Below, in pieces: positions 12,240 through 24,344 of a stretch of DNA of 62,000 bases. The stretch lies in assembly GCF_964340395.1 (NCBI RefSeq), contig NC_135567.1:9441984-9503983 (forward strand), written 5' to 3'. Position 1 is the stretch's first letter. Each line of letters starts with the position of its first letter. The translations under genes and the position numbers were made by a program. The notes under the pieces were generated by a model that saw only the letters and a list, made by a program, of their open reading frames with translations, did no database searches and had not been told where the DNA came from. The stretch comes from Glandiceps talaboti. Its lineage: Eukaryota; Hemichordata; Enteropneusta; Spengelidae.

Positions 12240-12389
12240 TTAGAAATTCTTCACTCTCCTCATCACCTGTCCCATGATCAATAAATTGAACAGTCGAATC
12301 AGGATCATCATAATACGGTTGTGGACTCAAACCGTTACCATGGTTACCATACCACTTGACTTCCTCTGAATTATTCATAATTATCAATT
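12240..12389 (-). CDS. Gene 1, exon 2: acidic cytoplasmic-tail exon
   Basis: This 150 bp exon ends at a consensus GTAAGT donor and begins after a TTTTAG acceptor. Its frame starts LIIMNNSEEVKWYGNHGNG, continues through PQPYYDDPDSTVQF and ends in GDEESEEFL. It is hydrophilic and acidic with no membrane segment, which fits the cytosolic tail of the type II protein whose anchor is at 433-572. Two bases come in from exon 1 and one goes out to exon 3, so the exon is phase-symmetric and could be skipped without changing frame. The acceptor used here is weak. A stronger-looking one (pyrimidine run ending CCATGCAG, 37 bases upstream) would break the frame from exon 1, and translation would then have to start at the internal Met (MNNSEEV). 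Both readings keep the same downstream protein. Confidence 0.55.
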
Positions 12390-12462
12390 CTAAAACTTTT
12401 TACTCTCCTTTTGTAACTCAAGATTCCTGCATGGAAAAAAAATGAAGAGAAAGTTACTTTAC

Positions 12463-12502
12463 CTTCAGCACCGTCAGTCAAAAGTCCATCTTTTTCACTC
12501 AT
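12463..12502 (-). CDS. Gene 1, exon 1: start codon and first 13 codons
   Basis: On the minus strand ACCATGA gives a good start context. The peptide MSEKDGLLTDGAE is followed by one base of the next codon and a GTAAAG donor. The phase fits exon 2 (12240-12389) and also exon 3 (433-572). The intron to exon 2 would be 73 bp. Upstream 5' UTR and promoter are not resolved. The exon is short, and its support comes from the start context, the donor and the phase agreement with the next exons. It remains a prediction. Confidence 0.5.
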
Positions 12503-12679
12503 GGTATTCCCCATTGATCACAAACAACGTTAGACTACGACACACACTACCATGGCAAACTGTAACAAGTGTTTGTCACAGCTGAACACAAATACGATTT
12601 GTAATCCATTAATTCTATAAAAACCATATTGGTATTCAAATTTTATATTCATAGAGTTTACATATTGAACAATAAAATT

Positions 12680-13545
12680 GAAATGAAGGCCCATAATGGA
12701 ATAGTCCAACATTGGGTGATTCCATTAACGACAACAGAAATTCCATTCAAAGTGATACCACATCAAAAGTTGCAACAGCAGATATTTGAATATTCATGAG
12801 ATGCAAATGTGGTTGTAAGCTTTCCACTGTTATTTTCAGTTGAACACCCATAATGGAATAGTCCGATATTGGGTGATTCCATATACAGTAACAGAAATTC
12901 CATTCAAAGTGATACTATGCCACATCAAAAGTTGCAACAGCAGATATTTGAATATTCATGAGATGCAAATGTGGTTGTAAGCTTTCCACTGTTATTTTCA
13001 GTTGAACACCCATAATGGAATAGTCCAATACTGGGTGATTCCATTTCCAATAACAGAAATTCCATTCAAAGTGATACCACATCAAAAGCTGCAACAGCTT
13101 TCCTTTTGAATATTCATGAGATGCAAATGTGGTTGTAAGCTTTCCATTGTTGTTTTCAGTTGAACACCCATAATGGAATAGTCCAATATTGGGTGATTCC
13201 ATTTACAATAACAGAAATTCCATTCAAAGTGATACCACATCAAAAGTTGCAACAGCTTTCCTTTTGAATATTCATGAGATGCAAATGTGGTTGTAAGTTC
13301 TGCACTGTTATTCTCAGAGTTATTTTCAACTGAATGAAAATTTTGGAATAGTCCAGTATTGGGTGATTCCATTTGCAATAACAGAAACTCCAAGAGCTGC
13401 AATATACACATGTTGACAGACAATGTGAGTAACATCTGTTTTCTCATAGGACTATGAATACTGGGTACATCAAAAGTTGCAACAGCTCATATTTGAATAT
13501 TTGAATATTCATGAGATGCAAATGAAGGGGTTCTAAGCTCTGCAT
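12680..13545. repeat. About 160 bp tandem repeat, 5 copies
   Basis: GGGTGATTCCAT recurs at 12714, 12871, 13033, 13191 and 13361. Units vary from 157 to 170 bp. It lies just upstream of the start exon of gene 1, so it is near or within that gene's promoter region. Confidence 0.9.
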
Positions 13546-13737
13546 TATCATTGGTAGGTCGTGATTACACTAATAAATATTCATATTCAAATAAGCCAAG
13601 ATTTAATCTCATACCAGCTGGTGTACATGATGTATGTGAATTGAAATATTTGGTGACAACATAAAAAAAATCTATTGAAATGATTTTTATTATTTATGAC
13701 ACAAACATGTATAATTTGCAATAAACTCATACAAGAT

Positions 13738-14001
13738 GTTGCCAGTTAATTTTGCATATCAAAAAATACACTTTTTGTAAATTTCAAAGTACTAGCTCAC
13801 AGTAATTGACACTAAGTATAACTTTGACAGTGTTTTGGGTTTTTTAAATTCGTACTTATCAAGACAATATGTTGCCAGTTAATTTGCATATAAAAAATAC
13901 ACTTTTTGTAAATTTTCAAAGTACTAGCTCACAGAAATTGACACAAAGTGTGACTTTGACAGTGTTTTGGTTTTTTAAAATTTGTACTTATCAAGACTAT
14001 C
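13738..14001. repeat. 132 bp direct duplication
   Basis: The block starting TGTTGCCAGTTAATTTTGCA at about 13738 is repeated at about 13870 with few differences. Confidence 0.85.
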
Positions 14002-15230
14002 TGAATTTTCTTTTCATGAGTAAAAAAAAATTATAATATTTTAACAACTTGGTAATATTAACATATTCATAATATCATAACTAGGCAAAGCCCATAATCT
14101 CGTACAGGGTAGATTCATCTGTGACCGGCTGCCTGAGCTGCCTCACGGCGATATTGTAGATAGCGCCCTCTGTGTGGAGAATGCGAGTAACATATAGAAT
14201 GTGCATGCGTAGTCATTGCGCCGCAATGCATCCTTGAGTAAAACCACCCCCAAAATATTGCATAGTACATGTATATAGGATGTGCATGCGTACTAGTCTT
14301 TGAGCCACTACGCAGCCGCTGCACGAGCTAATAATTTTAAAACTTGTCAAATGACTGTAATGTTTTTCTGGAATTTTGATCTATTGATAAAAATTGAGTA
14401 AATCACCATAGTGTATAGCTGCAATAATTGTAGGATTTGTTGTGATTTTGAGGGTTTTTTCTTCCGTTTTGTGCTATTTTTTTTTCAAACACTACAATTC
14501 CTGTAATGTTAACAAAGATAGACGAGATCACGCTGAAAATGTGAACAAGATGTCAGCGTACTACCCGTTTCAAAATGCTGCATGCCTTGCTACATTTGCC
14601 GATTTTGACGGAATTGGGGTACCTCTTAACACTTCTTGGGTCTTGAAGGCTTCGTAATTAATGTTGGAGTCAGAAAATGTCTAATTTTTTGGCAGTTAAG
14701 GCGTAATTTAGCAGAAAAATGCACCCAACTTTGCGATTCAGATCTGAAGTGCTTCCGTCTATCGGTATTTGCATGCACCTTTCAGGAATTGTGGTATTTG
14801 CATCCAGAGCGCCACCATGTGGCAAATTTTGGAAAGGCCAATCCCTCATCCTCCTCCAACCTCCTCCCCCCTCTCTCCACCCCCTCCCCCCCAAAAAAAA
14901 ATTATAGACAAAGTCAGATTAGTGCAGATCGACGAAAAAATTGTAAATTGAATGTAAGAGAATACTTACTATTACTTAATTTTCACACATTTTTTATGAC
15001 TCTTCAGAACCAATTAACCAGTCGAAAAAGCCCTGCAAATTAAATTTAAAAAAATGAAAAAGTGAAAACAAAAATTGTCATCTTTCGTTTACGTTTAAAA
15101 ATTGCCAAAATTCTGAATTCAAGAAATTTGTTTACTAGAGAAGATTGTTTATTTACTGACGTCAAGCTGTTCTGACCTTTGACCTAATGTTCTTGATTAG
15201 TTTTTCTGTGTGTTCCATTCATATGGTATT
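14002..15230. other. No gene recognised
   Basis: Several 60-135 codon frames overlap here in both strands, but none shows a domain, good splice sites or a consistent frame. A C-rich run lies at about 14852-14893. The stretch 14105-14330 is richer in CpG than its surroundings. I see nothing I can name. Confidence 0.5.
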
Positions 15231-15239
15231 TAAATATAA

Positions 15240-15490
15240 ATTAAATATGCAAATACCCTGAGTACACCACACTTACACTGATGCATTATGGGTTCTGTCA
15301 TAGTATTGTGTCATAGAGTAGTGGTTAGGTTTTTGTATAATCATGGTCAAACTTCAGTTACTGAAATGAAAACATTGTACTTGGAACTAAAGGGGTGTAA
15401 TCTTAAAGGAATATTGGCCAATTAGGATTCAATATAGGGTCATGTGACTGCTTTTATCCAATAACGTGTAGAGGGCTGGAGCACAGATGA
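15240..15490. repeat. Dispersed repeat pair, copy 1
   Basis: CATAGAGTAGTGGTTAGGTT to CTAAAGGGGTGTAATC and GTCATGTGACTGCTTTTATC to GTAGAGGGCTGGAG are shared with 27475-27810. Confidence 0.65.
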
Positions 15491-15850
15491 TTTATGGGAA
15501 ATGGGGTAGGATATAATTGACTTGTGTTCTGTAAGTTTTGGCGGATTTGGTTTGAGAGCTAAGAGAGCTCAATAAAGCTACATCTCCTTCTGTGAGAAGT
15601 TCTGTGTAAGTGTCCATGTATAGTTGTGCTGTGTTGAGAGTGTTAGAGACAGTGAGATCCAAGTAGCATTCTGAGTGAGAATCTACAGAAGAATAGAGGG
15701 TGACTTCGTTACATATTGAAAACACAAGTCTATAGTGTTATCCGTAGCTATAGCATCAAATCTCAACATCTCTATTTATTCAATATGATAGCACAGGCAG
15801 TATCTACACTCTGAAAAGATATTGTCAGAAAATGTCTGTAGGGCTGAAAA

Positions 15851-16074
15851 AAATCTGAGTAAAATTTGATGTAGATGTCGGCTAATCATTCATTGCTATT
15901 TTACCTTCGTTATTTTGCTTGAATTGACTTTCGTAGTACATGTTTACGTTTGTAGAGGAGGCGATCAGGCTAAACACGTAAACATGTACTACGAAGGTCA
16001 ATTCAAGCAAAATAATGAAGGTAAAATAGCAATGAATGATTAGCCGACATCTACATCGGATTTTAATCAGATTG
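15851..16074. mobile_element. Foldback element, CAATCTGATT family, copy 1
   Basis: Two arms of about 100 bp are nearly perfect inverted copies around a short centre at about 15952-15975. The outer ends (AATCTGAGTAAAATTTGATG / AATCTGATTAAAATCCGATG) match those of the element at 45653-45960. Flanks GGCTGAAAA (15842-15850) and GGCAGAAAA (16075-16083) form a 9 bp duplication with one mismatch. Long arms with 9 bp duplications fit Mutator-like (MULE) non-autonomous elements. There is no coding capacity. Confidence 0.7.
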
Positions 16075-16772
16075 GGCAGAAAATAGCTTCAATGTCCTAA
16101 GATATAAACTGGCAGAGTCCAATCATAAATATGTGTAAGCATTAATAAACATACATATTAATCTGATTTGGGCCTTTATTAATATTATAATCATTTTCAG
16201 ATTTCACCAGAATTGTTGCCTCATGCCCCTGGAGTACCAATCACACTGGAGGCATACAGAGCTACTGACCTTGTCCTGGTCTGGAGATTATTTGATTTGA
16301 CATATACTGGCTTGACATATACAACCTTTATTCATAATAGTCTCTATGCAACGAACATCAGTGTTTTTGCTAAAAGGTTGTCGTAAAAACCATGGTAACA
16401 GCAAGGAATAAAAGTTGCATAGTTTCCCATAGACCCTACATAACACACGACGCCAGGGTTATTGCATGACACTACGTGGTATTGTGAGATTTTCATGGCA
16501 ATCGGACCCCCTAAGTTTACCAATATCAGTAAAGGGATTATCGTATGCAAATGAACATCATTTCATAGGAAATACAGCATGTTGCATATCCTGGTGGTGG
16601 AGTGTCTATGATACAATTTACCATACTTTAGTTTAGGAACACAAGGAAAATTACTAGGGAACCTCAGCAGATATTACCTGCTTTATACCTCCCTTATCAA
16701 ATACATTCACTGACTACATTCTCAGCTATATCATGAAATAAAACAATGTACAATATCAATACAGCTTACAGC
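16075..16772. other. No gene recognised
   Basis: Between the foldback element and the hAT insertion. One 68-codon minus frame at 16344-16550 shows no domain or splice context. I see nothing further. Confidence 0.5.
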
Positions 16773-18581
16773 CAGCGTGCGAAATTAACGCCGGTCCTTC
16801 GGCCCGAGACCAACAGATTTCCGTTAGGACCGACAGTTTTTCAGAATTACAACAATGTATCGGTCCTTATGACCGATTGAAATTTGGAGTAAATAATAAC
16901 ATTTATTCAAAGATATATACAATTTCACTTACATGAATCTGATCTTGTGTTACCTATTTTCCTCTCGACATCTCGTTCTTAGTCAAGTGACACAGAGATA
17001 GCTCACTCCGTGTTGTTGTCAATGTTGATATCATGTCTACATATGACGTAGCATACAGCATTTACTTTATGAAATTATGTTAGAAACACATGATTGGCTG
17101 AATTTCTCTAATTATTTTTGTCTTGTCTAATCAGAACGTCTTAGACATTCAGACTCATTGTACGCATTCAGTGCATGCATCTTTTTCCACCATGATATCG
17201 TAATCATTGTTGTAAAGTTTACTGTTCGAAATGTATGAAACAGTTCCACGTTGTATTTATAAAGTATGTGGCGATATTTTATGAGCTTCCGAAGAAGAAG
17301 ACGAAAGAGACACTGTTTTTTTAAAGGCTGGTATTAAAGCCGGTAAATGTTAGCGGGTTTCCCGATCAATTTACCGGAGTTCCCCATGTGTGTGGCTATG
17401 ATCAAAACAAACTGACAGAAAACATATAAACTACTCTGAAAATGGCGTTGTAACTAATAAAGAAGGCAGGTACACTTCGTAAAACATCTTCTGTACGATA
17501 GGTTTTTTTTGTAAAAACAGATTGCTTTCAATTTGATGGATATGATGATGTACGTCCTGTCATGTTGTAATCAACGTATAAACTTAGAAATGTTGCATTT
17601 TTGTTGCCATTGTTGTATCTGGAAAATTACTGCATCATGCCAAACACGGGTACATAGTGGATGACACATTACAGTACAGTTAACATATCACGCTCCCACG
17701 TCAAAAAAAAACTCGCACTGTAAGACATGTTTAGCCATGATAGTTCTCGTCATCATGGTCAGATTTCTTACACAAACAACCAGAGACGATACTCAAAACA
17801 CCACAGTAGGGTATACGGGTAGGGCTTTATGGGGGGAGGGGGGGGGCTTCTGTACATATTTGTAAAGACTGAAGGAAGACGAAACCGCTCCGTGTCACTG
17901 TGTGGATGGATATTGAAATAAAGCAAATACACAGTTTTCAAGAGGGATAGTTATGCGACAAAACCTTCTGCTATGATGAATTTGTGGGTCTACGTTCGCT
18001 AAGAGTTGGATTATGTGATTCAGAATTTAGTGAATCGTACAAACAGGAAGGAGAGTACTGTGATCTCTTAGAGATTGCAGATAATGTGGATTTATTGATT
18101 CATTCACCCATATTATCTACAATCTATGGATATGTATTTCTATGGTGGAATGAATACATTCAGTCTCAGACCACTATAGTCTATAGGAACAGATTATGCG
18201 AGAATGAATATTGTATAGTCTCTGGGTTCATAGTTACAAATGAAAACCTCTACTCACAGAGTCAAAAAGTACTTGCTTGTGAATCCAAAATTTACTTCCA
18301 AGTTATTTTTTGACTCTGTTAGTGGAAGTTTTATGAAAAAATAATGGATAGTGAACAATTCGTTGTACTCTCTTTTACTTTTATATCTAAAGATATGTTG
18401 TATCATATTAAAGTTCAAAATCATTTAATCTGTAACTGGGGGGGGGGGGGGGGTGTAGATACAGGTAGTGAACGTGAACTGCATTTGAGTATGGACCAGC
18501 AGTTTTCCTTAAGGACCAGCAGCATTTGCTACATGTCGGTCCTTATGACCAGTAGTCATTTTCCTTTAAGTTCACACACTG
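16773..18581. mobile_element. Non-autonomous hAT-type DNA transposon (1.8 kb)
   Basis: The ends are imperfect terminal inverted repeats: CAGCGTGCGAAATTAA at the left and, read inward from the right, CAGTGTGTGAACTTAA. An exact 8 bp direct repeat CTTACAGC flanks them at 16765-16772 and 18582-18589, the target duplication length of hAT elements. The CAG...CTG termini also fit hAT. Subterminal copies of GGTCCTTATGACC occur near both ends (about 16861 and 18539), as expected for transposase binding sites. No transposase frame is present, and the 109-codon frame at 17984-18313 shows no transposase motif. Confidence 0.85.
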
Positions 18582-18589
18582 CTTACAGC

Positions 18590-19529
18590 CATCAATATCT
18601 GTTATCACCAGTCAAAACATATTCACTGTACAGATCGAGACTTGCAGATACTCAACACACATTTAATATATAGAGACTTGCGGCTAATCAAAATACATTT
18701 ACTGTATAGACACTCACCATATAGCAGTCACAGCGTAATTACCATACAGAGACACACCACTAGCCAAAACACATTCTATTGTCTTTTACAGTGCTATATA
18801 TGCAATATTACTATTTCCTGTGAATTTAAATACAAATAGAATATGTTAGGAGAAAATAATTTATACATCCATGCAGTGATGTGACCTGTATAACTGTACA
18901 GTATATTACCACATACTGCTATCATAATAAAATGAAGGTTTTCAACTATTATTACATATTTTTAGCTGTATATATTAAAGTAACACCTGCTGAGTTAATT
19001 AAAATGATTTGACTCTTAATTAGACCAAAAAAAAAGAGTTTGTTTCTCATCCTAGGGAAATTTCAAAAATGATGCGGTGAAATGTTTTGTTTTTGTTTTT
19101 GTTTTTTTTTGTAAAGGGGGGAGGGGGAGGCGAGGGGAGTGTTGGTTGGGGAACCAACACTGACTTATCAACCATTGCATTATCACATACATGATGTTAC
19201 CACTGAAACTGCCCTGAATGATTAATAACATTTATTGAACTCTGAAAGTAAACTACATGCATTGTAAACTGTTTATTTTACAGCCTCTCATCTCTACTTC
19301 TCAAACTGTTTGGTTTCGCCATTGATTTGGAAAGTAGATGTTGGTGAAAACGGGAAAATGAAATAAAAACATGTGATGTGCATGATTTTAGATGACGCGC
19401 ACAAGGATAAGGACGAGAAACAAATTTTTTTATTTTTTTGGTCTTAGTGAAAATACTTGTGTTTTTCAATCTGTTGTTACTGGGGATTATTTTAACAATC
19501 AGACAACCAACAACACAATTACTTAAAAT
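18590..19529. other. No gene recognised
   Basis: AT-rich. Contains loosely repeated TATTCACTGTACAGA/GAGACTTGC sequence at 18620-18760 and a G/A-rich stretch at 19100-19140. No supportable gene. Confidence 0.5.
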
Positions 19530-19800
19530 TGTGAAAATACCGATAATTAGATCTTATACATATCAATTAAGTGTCTATTTTATCTGTAGTAATGTTGAAA
19601 TCGTGATTCATTGGGGGTGCAGATTTGTGGGTGCGGACCCAAAAATCAATTTGATTGGATATATTGCACCATGCTATACATGTACATACCCTGGACACAG
19701 ACCATCATCGTGATTCATTGGGGTGCTGATTTTTGGGTGCGGACCCAAAAATCAATTTGATTGGATATATTGCACCATTCTACATGTATATCGCTTAAAA
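19530..19800. repeat. Dispersed repeat (GTGCGGACCCAAAAATCAAT), two tandem partial copies
   Basis: ATCGTGATTCATTGGGG through GATTGGATATATTGCACCAT occurs twice (19600 and 19708). The same sequence is found at 42500-42665. Confidence 0.75.
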
Positions 19801-19939
19801 GTGTTTTTTACCCATGTGTTGTTCAATAGTGTTGGGGGTGTACAATATTATGATTACAGTGACCATATGGATGAGGATTGGGTATTTATTTTGGATTTTT
19901 TAATTTATAAAACAATACTATGATGAAATAATTAGGTGT

Positions 19940-20300
19940 AATTCCTCAATATTTTTCTTTATTCTGCCAAAGAAAATACGAATGACCTAAGGGGCCCTTG
20001 TCACTACAAGTTGTTAAAGGAGTATAGTGATAACCCCCTAGGTCACAAGTATTTTCTTGCTGAATAAAGAAAATTATTGGTGAATAATATATGTGTAATT
20101 ACACCATTGACAGTAATATGAAAATAAATTTGGGAAAGTAATGGCAATTTCGAACGTTTTGACTCATAAGTCATATTTCAAACACAGCAGAACCAGTGAT
20201 GTAGACACGCGTTGTCATGACATGGACGCGTGTTAACGTGATGTAAAACGATCAGGGTATATATTCCATATTTTTTGATGAACCTGACTTGTGCATGGTA
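19940..20300. repeat. Dispersed repeat with internal palindrome
   Basis: 19945-20010 and 20022-20090 are diverged inverted copies of each other (ATTTTCTTTATTC...GACCTA). The following 200 bp (AACGTTTTGACTCATA, CAGCAGAACCAGTGATGTAG) recur at 58695-58804 and, inverted, at 53925-54190. A fragment of the first part lies at 2945-3015. Confidence 0.65.
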
Positions 20301-20689
20301 TAATATAATATACCCATTAATATCTATGACACTGAGAGGAAAAAATCACCTCAAATCATAGATTTACTTCCGTGTCTACGCCTAAATTCAGCAAAATGTA
20401 AAAATTCTTTTAACAGAGATTGTCTAATCTATATAAATATGAATCCTTATCAATAAAAATACACAATGTAGCTAAAAAATTTAGACAAATTTAGAATTAT
20501 TTAGAGATATTCCCTACCCTTTCCAGCTGTTTGATGTACAGGTCACATTACATAGACCTATGTGTATTGAACACATGTATAACAGGCCAGCTATTTAAAT
20601 ATATAATTCGATAACATATGGTGACTCAATTCCTATTTCGACTGAATCTATTGTCAATTTAAACTGGTAGGCACATGTAACTGATAGGT

Positions 20690-21335
20690 TGGAATTTTGT
20701 AAGTAGGTAAAATCTACCTGAGTTCTCTAGTCATTTTACCGGGGTTCCCTACCAGTGTTTTAGTTAAGGGTGGTAAGTAGATAAAATCTACCCGAGTTCC
20801 CCAGTCATTTTTACCTGGGTTCCCTACCAGTGTTTTTATTAAGGGTGGTAAGTAGATAAAATCTACCTGAGTTCCTCAGTCATTTTACTAGGGTTCCCTA
20901 CCAGTGTTTTTGTTAAGGGTGGTAAGTAGGTAAAATCTACCTGAGTTCTCCTGCCATTTTACCAGGGTTCCCTACCAGTGTTTTTGTTAAGGGTGGTAAG
21001 TAGGTAAAATCTACCTGAGTTCCCCTGTCATTTTACCAGGGTTCCCTACCAGTGTGTTTTTGTTAAGGGTAGTAAGCAGGTAAAATCTACCTGAGTTCCC
21101 CAGTCATTTTACCAGGGTTCCCTACCAGTGTGTTTTGTTAAGGGTTGTAAGTAGGTAAAATCTACCTGAGTTCCCATGTCATTTTACCAGGGTTCCCTAC
21201 CAGTGTGTTTTGTTAAGGGTGGTAAGTAGGTAAAATCTACCTGAGTTCCCATGTCATTTTACCAGGGTTCCCTACCAGTGTGTTTTGTTAAGGGTTGTAA
21301 GTAGGTAAAATCTACCAGGGTTCCCTACCAGTGTT
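20690..21335. repeat. 75 bp tandem repeat, about 8.5 copies
   Basis: The unit contains GTAGGTAAAATCTACC, itself a short inverted repeat, and ACCAGGGTTCCCTACCAGTG. Unit starts are spaced 74-76 bp. Confidence 0.9.
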
Positions 21336-21556
21336 TTAATCACATTTATCTAGCCAGACAGATTGGTACACATATTTTTTGTCATTTTAGACAAAATATT
21401 TTGGTATGGATTTGACAACAGGAGTAAAATGTCTCACTTTTATCCAAAATAAATTTGAAATTTATCAAAAAAATTTGATAAAGACGATAATGTTTTGTGC
21501 TTAAGTTTGCCCCAAATGAAAGCCAAGCATATCCAGCTTACATCATTGTTGAGTGT

Positions 21557-21670
21557 ACAGGTATGCAAATTAGTGACTGTTAATAGCTGGTCTCCATGGT
21601 AACATTTTGATCATATGATTTTACAGGTATGGAAATTAGTGACTGTTAATAGCTGGTCTCCATGGTAACA
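21557..21670. repeat. 66 bp-spaced direct duplication
   Basis: ACAGGTATGCAAATTAGTGA plus about 27 following bases occurs at 21557 and again at 21623 with one change. Confidence 0.85.
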
Positions 21671-22295
21671 CATTCTGACAGCATACAATTTAACAAAATA
21701 TATTAAACAGTGGTATGAATATAAACAGTGAGTGTTGGTTCCATTCAGTAATGTTGCCTAGCAACAAATGACATCCGACAAGTACCATCATGAGCAACAA
21801 AATGTCAATATATAGACACTGGTGGTTACATTGTACCATTAACTGGTATCCATGGCAATGGACTATTCCACATTAGAAATAAACAGCACTTTTTATGCGT
21901 AATAATTTGAATAAACTGTAAACGGGGTTAAATTAAAATAAACATTTTTTTTTCATTCACGTAATTGATTATAGATTCCATACGATATATAAAGGTGAAA
22001 TTAAAATGGAATATTTTATTGTTATCAAATTCACAAAAGTAACATTCTTGTACACTGGTTATGACAGTCTGAGGTGTGATGTCATCAGGTCAGAGGTCAA
22101 CACTTACTATTCAATGTCAAAGGTTAACTTTGTTTTTCATTCCCAGTAGGCCATGTACATATATTCAAAAGGAGATTTTCCCTATTTTTTCAGACAGAGG
22201 CACACAGATAAATCTGAAAATATCTCCTTAGTTTTAGCTTCTTTTCTATTTAAAATTAACCCAAGTTCTCTGTTTGTTAGAGCAAAATACTGATG

Positions 22296-22345
22296 GTGGT
22301 GGTGGTGGTGGTGGTGGTGGTGGTGGTGGTGGTGGTGGGGTGGGT
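22296..22345. repeat. (GGT)n microsatellite
   Basis: About 14 uninterrupted GGT triplets on the plus strand, followed by GGGGTGGG. Confidence 0.95.
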
Positions 22346-22667
22346 AATTAGCTGTGAATATTGTTTAGTAAAGATCTGACAGTTTTCATTATCTCAGACA
22401 CCAAGTCTGCATCAGGACTCATTAAGCACTGTATTTATGTGTGTACACCTGCATCTCCCCCCCCCCCCCCCCCAATTAAAGCTGACATATTTTTCACTCG
22501 GAATCATGCTGACAACATCTGGATATTCTTGCATGTACCACAGCTCCATAATGTTTACTCTTTCATCCATAGATCAATGTGAGCATTGTATCGTATATTT
22601 TGTTTTTCATGATTTGTACCATACCACGTACACTCTCTGATAGTGTATGTAGCATAAAATATTGATT

Positions 22668-22852
22668 CACTGACTGACTGACTGACTGACTGACTGACTG
22701 GCTGGCTGGCTGGCTGACTGACTGACTGACTGACTGACTGACTGGCTGACTGGCTTACTGACTGACTGACTGACTGACTGACTGACTGACTGACTGGCTG
22801 GCTGGCTGACTGGCTGACTGGCTTACTGACTGACTGACTGACTGACTGACTG
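22668..22852. repeat. (CTGA/CTGG)n microsatellite
   Basis: Tetranucleotide array of CTGA interspersed with blocks of CTGG and a few CTTA units. The CTGA and CTGG blocks alternate in a repeated order. Confidence 0.95.
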
Positions 22853-23018
22853 ATTCATCAATTGATTGATTTCATTTACCACACATAGTAAAGGATAGGG
22901 GCACATTGTGTGTCAATGCCTTAGAAGGTAAACTGGCAGACATCATAAATCATAATATCCACCCAACCCCTCTGGCTATAGCTCACAAATACGTAGTCCT
23001 GCTTGCATAGACGGTATT

Positions 23019-23208
<190 letters not shown>

Positions 23209-23214
23209 GGGTGA

Positions 23215-23780
23215 GAGAGCAAATGGAGTGACTACAGGAGACAAGGACAGTATTCCGTCAACACTTCCACTGCAGTCACGCGTGAGATTTGTTGTCAGTT
23301 TCCTTCCAACACTTCGTTTTACATTTGTTTTTCTTCAAGACAGCGCAAGAAACGAACAAAGACGTCAAGTTTGAACGTTTACGATTTAATACAGTACGAT
23401 TTTAACAACCTACCTGTTACACTAATACGGTAGTACACACGGCGGTCGAACGGTTAGCTTGCGAACCAAATGTACCAAACTTCGACAAACCCGGAAGTAT
23501 TGAAGTTTTCTTAGTTTCCGGTTTTACGGCTATACAAACAAAAGTCAGATACTTTCTAGGAATTGAACACTGGGTGGCGTCTTGCATATGTTTCCGTGAC
23601 ACCGAACATGATTTATGCAACTGGAACTGTTTTTGAAACTATTGAATTATTATTAACGTTGACTCGTACACTATGAACAGTACTGAATAAACTGTGGGTA
23701 AATGCATTTGTATGTGTCAAGTTAGTCTTGCTGTTAGACCTCCGAAACGACAAGGGAGCCTTCAGTAGTTACGGGGGGGG
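23215..23780. other. CpG-richer stretch, possible promoter, no gene resolved
   Basis: CpG dinucleotides are more frequent at 23250-23600 than in the surroundings (ACGGCGGTCGAACGG, ACGCGTGAG). No open frame is convincing on either strand. A run of 17 G starts at about 23773. Confidence 0.25.
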
Positions 23781-23929
23781 GGGGGGGGGTGATGGTGATA
23801 TATTTCAGTTATGTCTGAGCTGTAAATTGTGACCGTCCCCCTAGTCCTTTTTCTAAAATGTGCCCCCCCCCCATCACAAGTTCTAAAATCTGACCCTCCC
23901 CAATCTCAAAATGACAAATTCACTGATAG

Positions 23930-23992
23930 ATCGATCGATGGATGGATGGATGGATGGATGGTTGGATGGAAGGATGGATGGATGGATGGAAA
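23930..23992. repeat. (GGAT)n microsatellite
   Basis: About 15 GGAT-type units with single-base interruptions, preceded by GATCGATCGATG. Confidence 0.9.
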
Positions 23993-24344
23993 TGCAGTAG
24001 CTGTAACTTTTGATGATTTTGTCAGTATGTTTTGTTCTGTGCATCAACTACAGTTTTTAGTTGTTTTTTTTTCACATGACATATTCCCAACCAGCCAAGC
24101 TACACAAGATACGACCTTGTTTGGCATGTGGAAAACAGTATTTTGTAACTACATGCAGTTTAGCTAAATATAAGCCTTAGTTTGAAGGGATGTGTGTTGT
24201 TTCTCTCAGAATTGTAGACTTTGTTTGAAATAGTGCAGAGTGCATTTTACAAGAATTGTATCTTCTCACAGTATGGTAATGAGAATTTTATCTCCTCACA
24301 GTATGGTAACAAGTACAATCCAGGTAGGTCATAAAATGAATCAA

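Noticed and set aside
17984-18313. hAT transposase fragment inside the 1.8 kb element
   Set aside because: The 109-codon frame shows no recognisable transposase motif or hAT dimerisation region.
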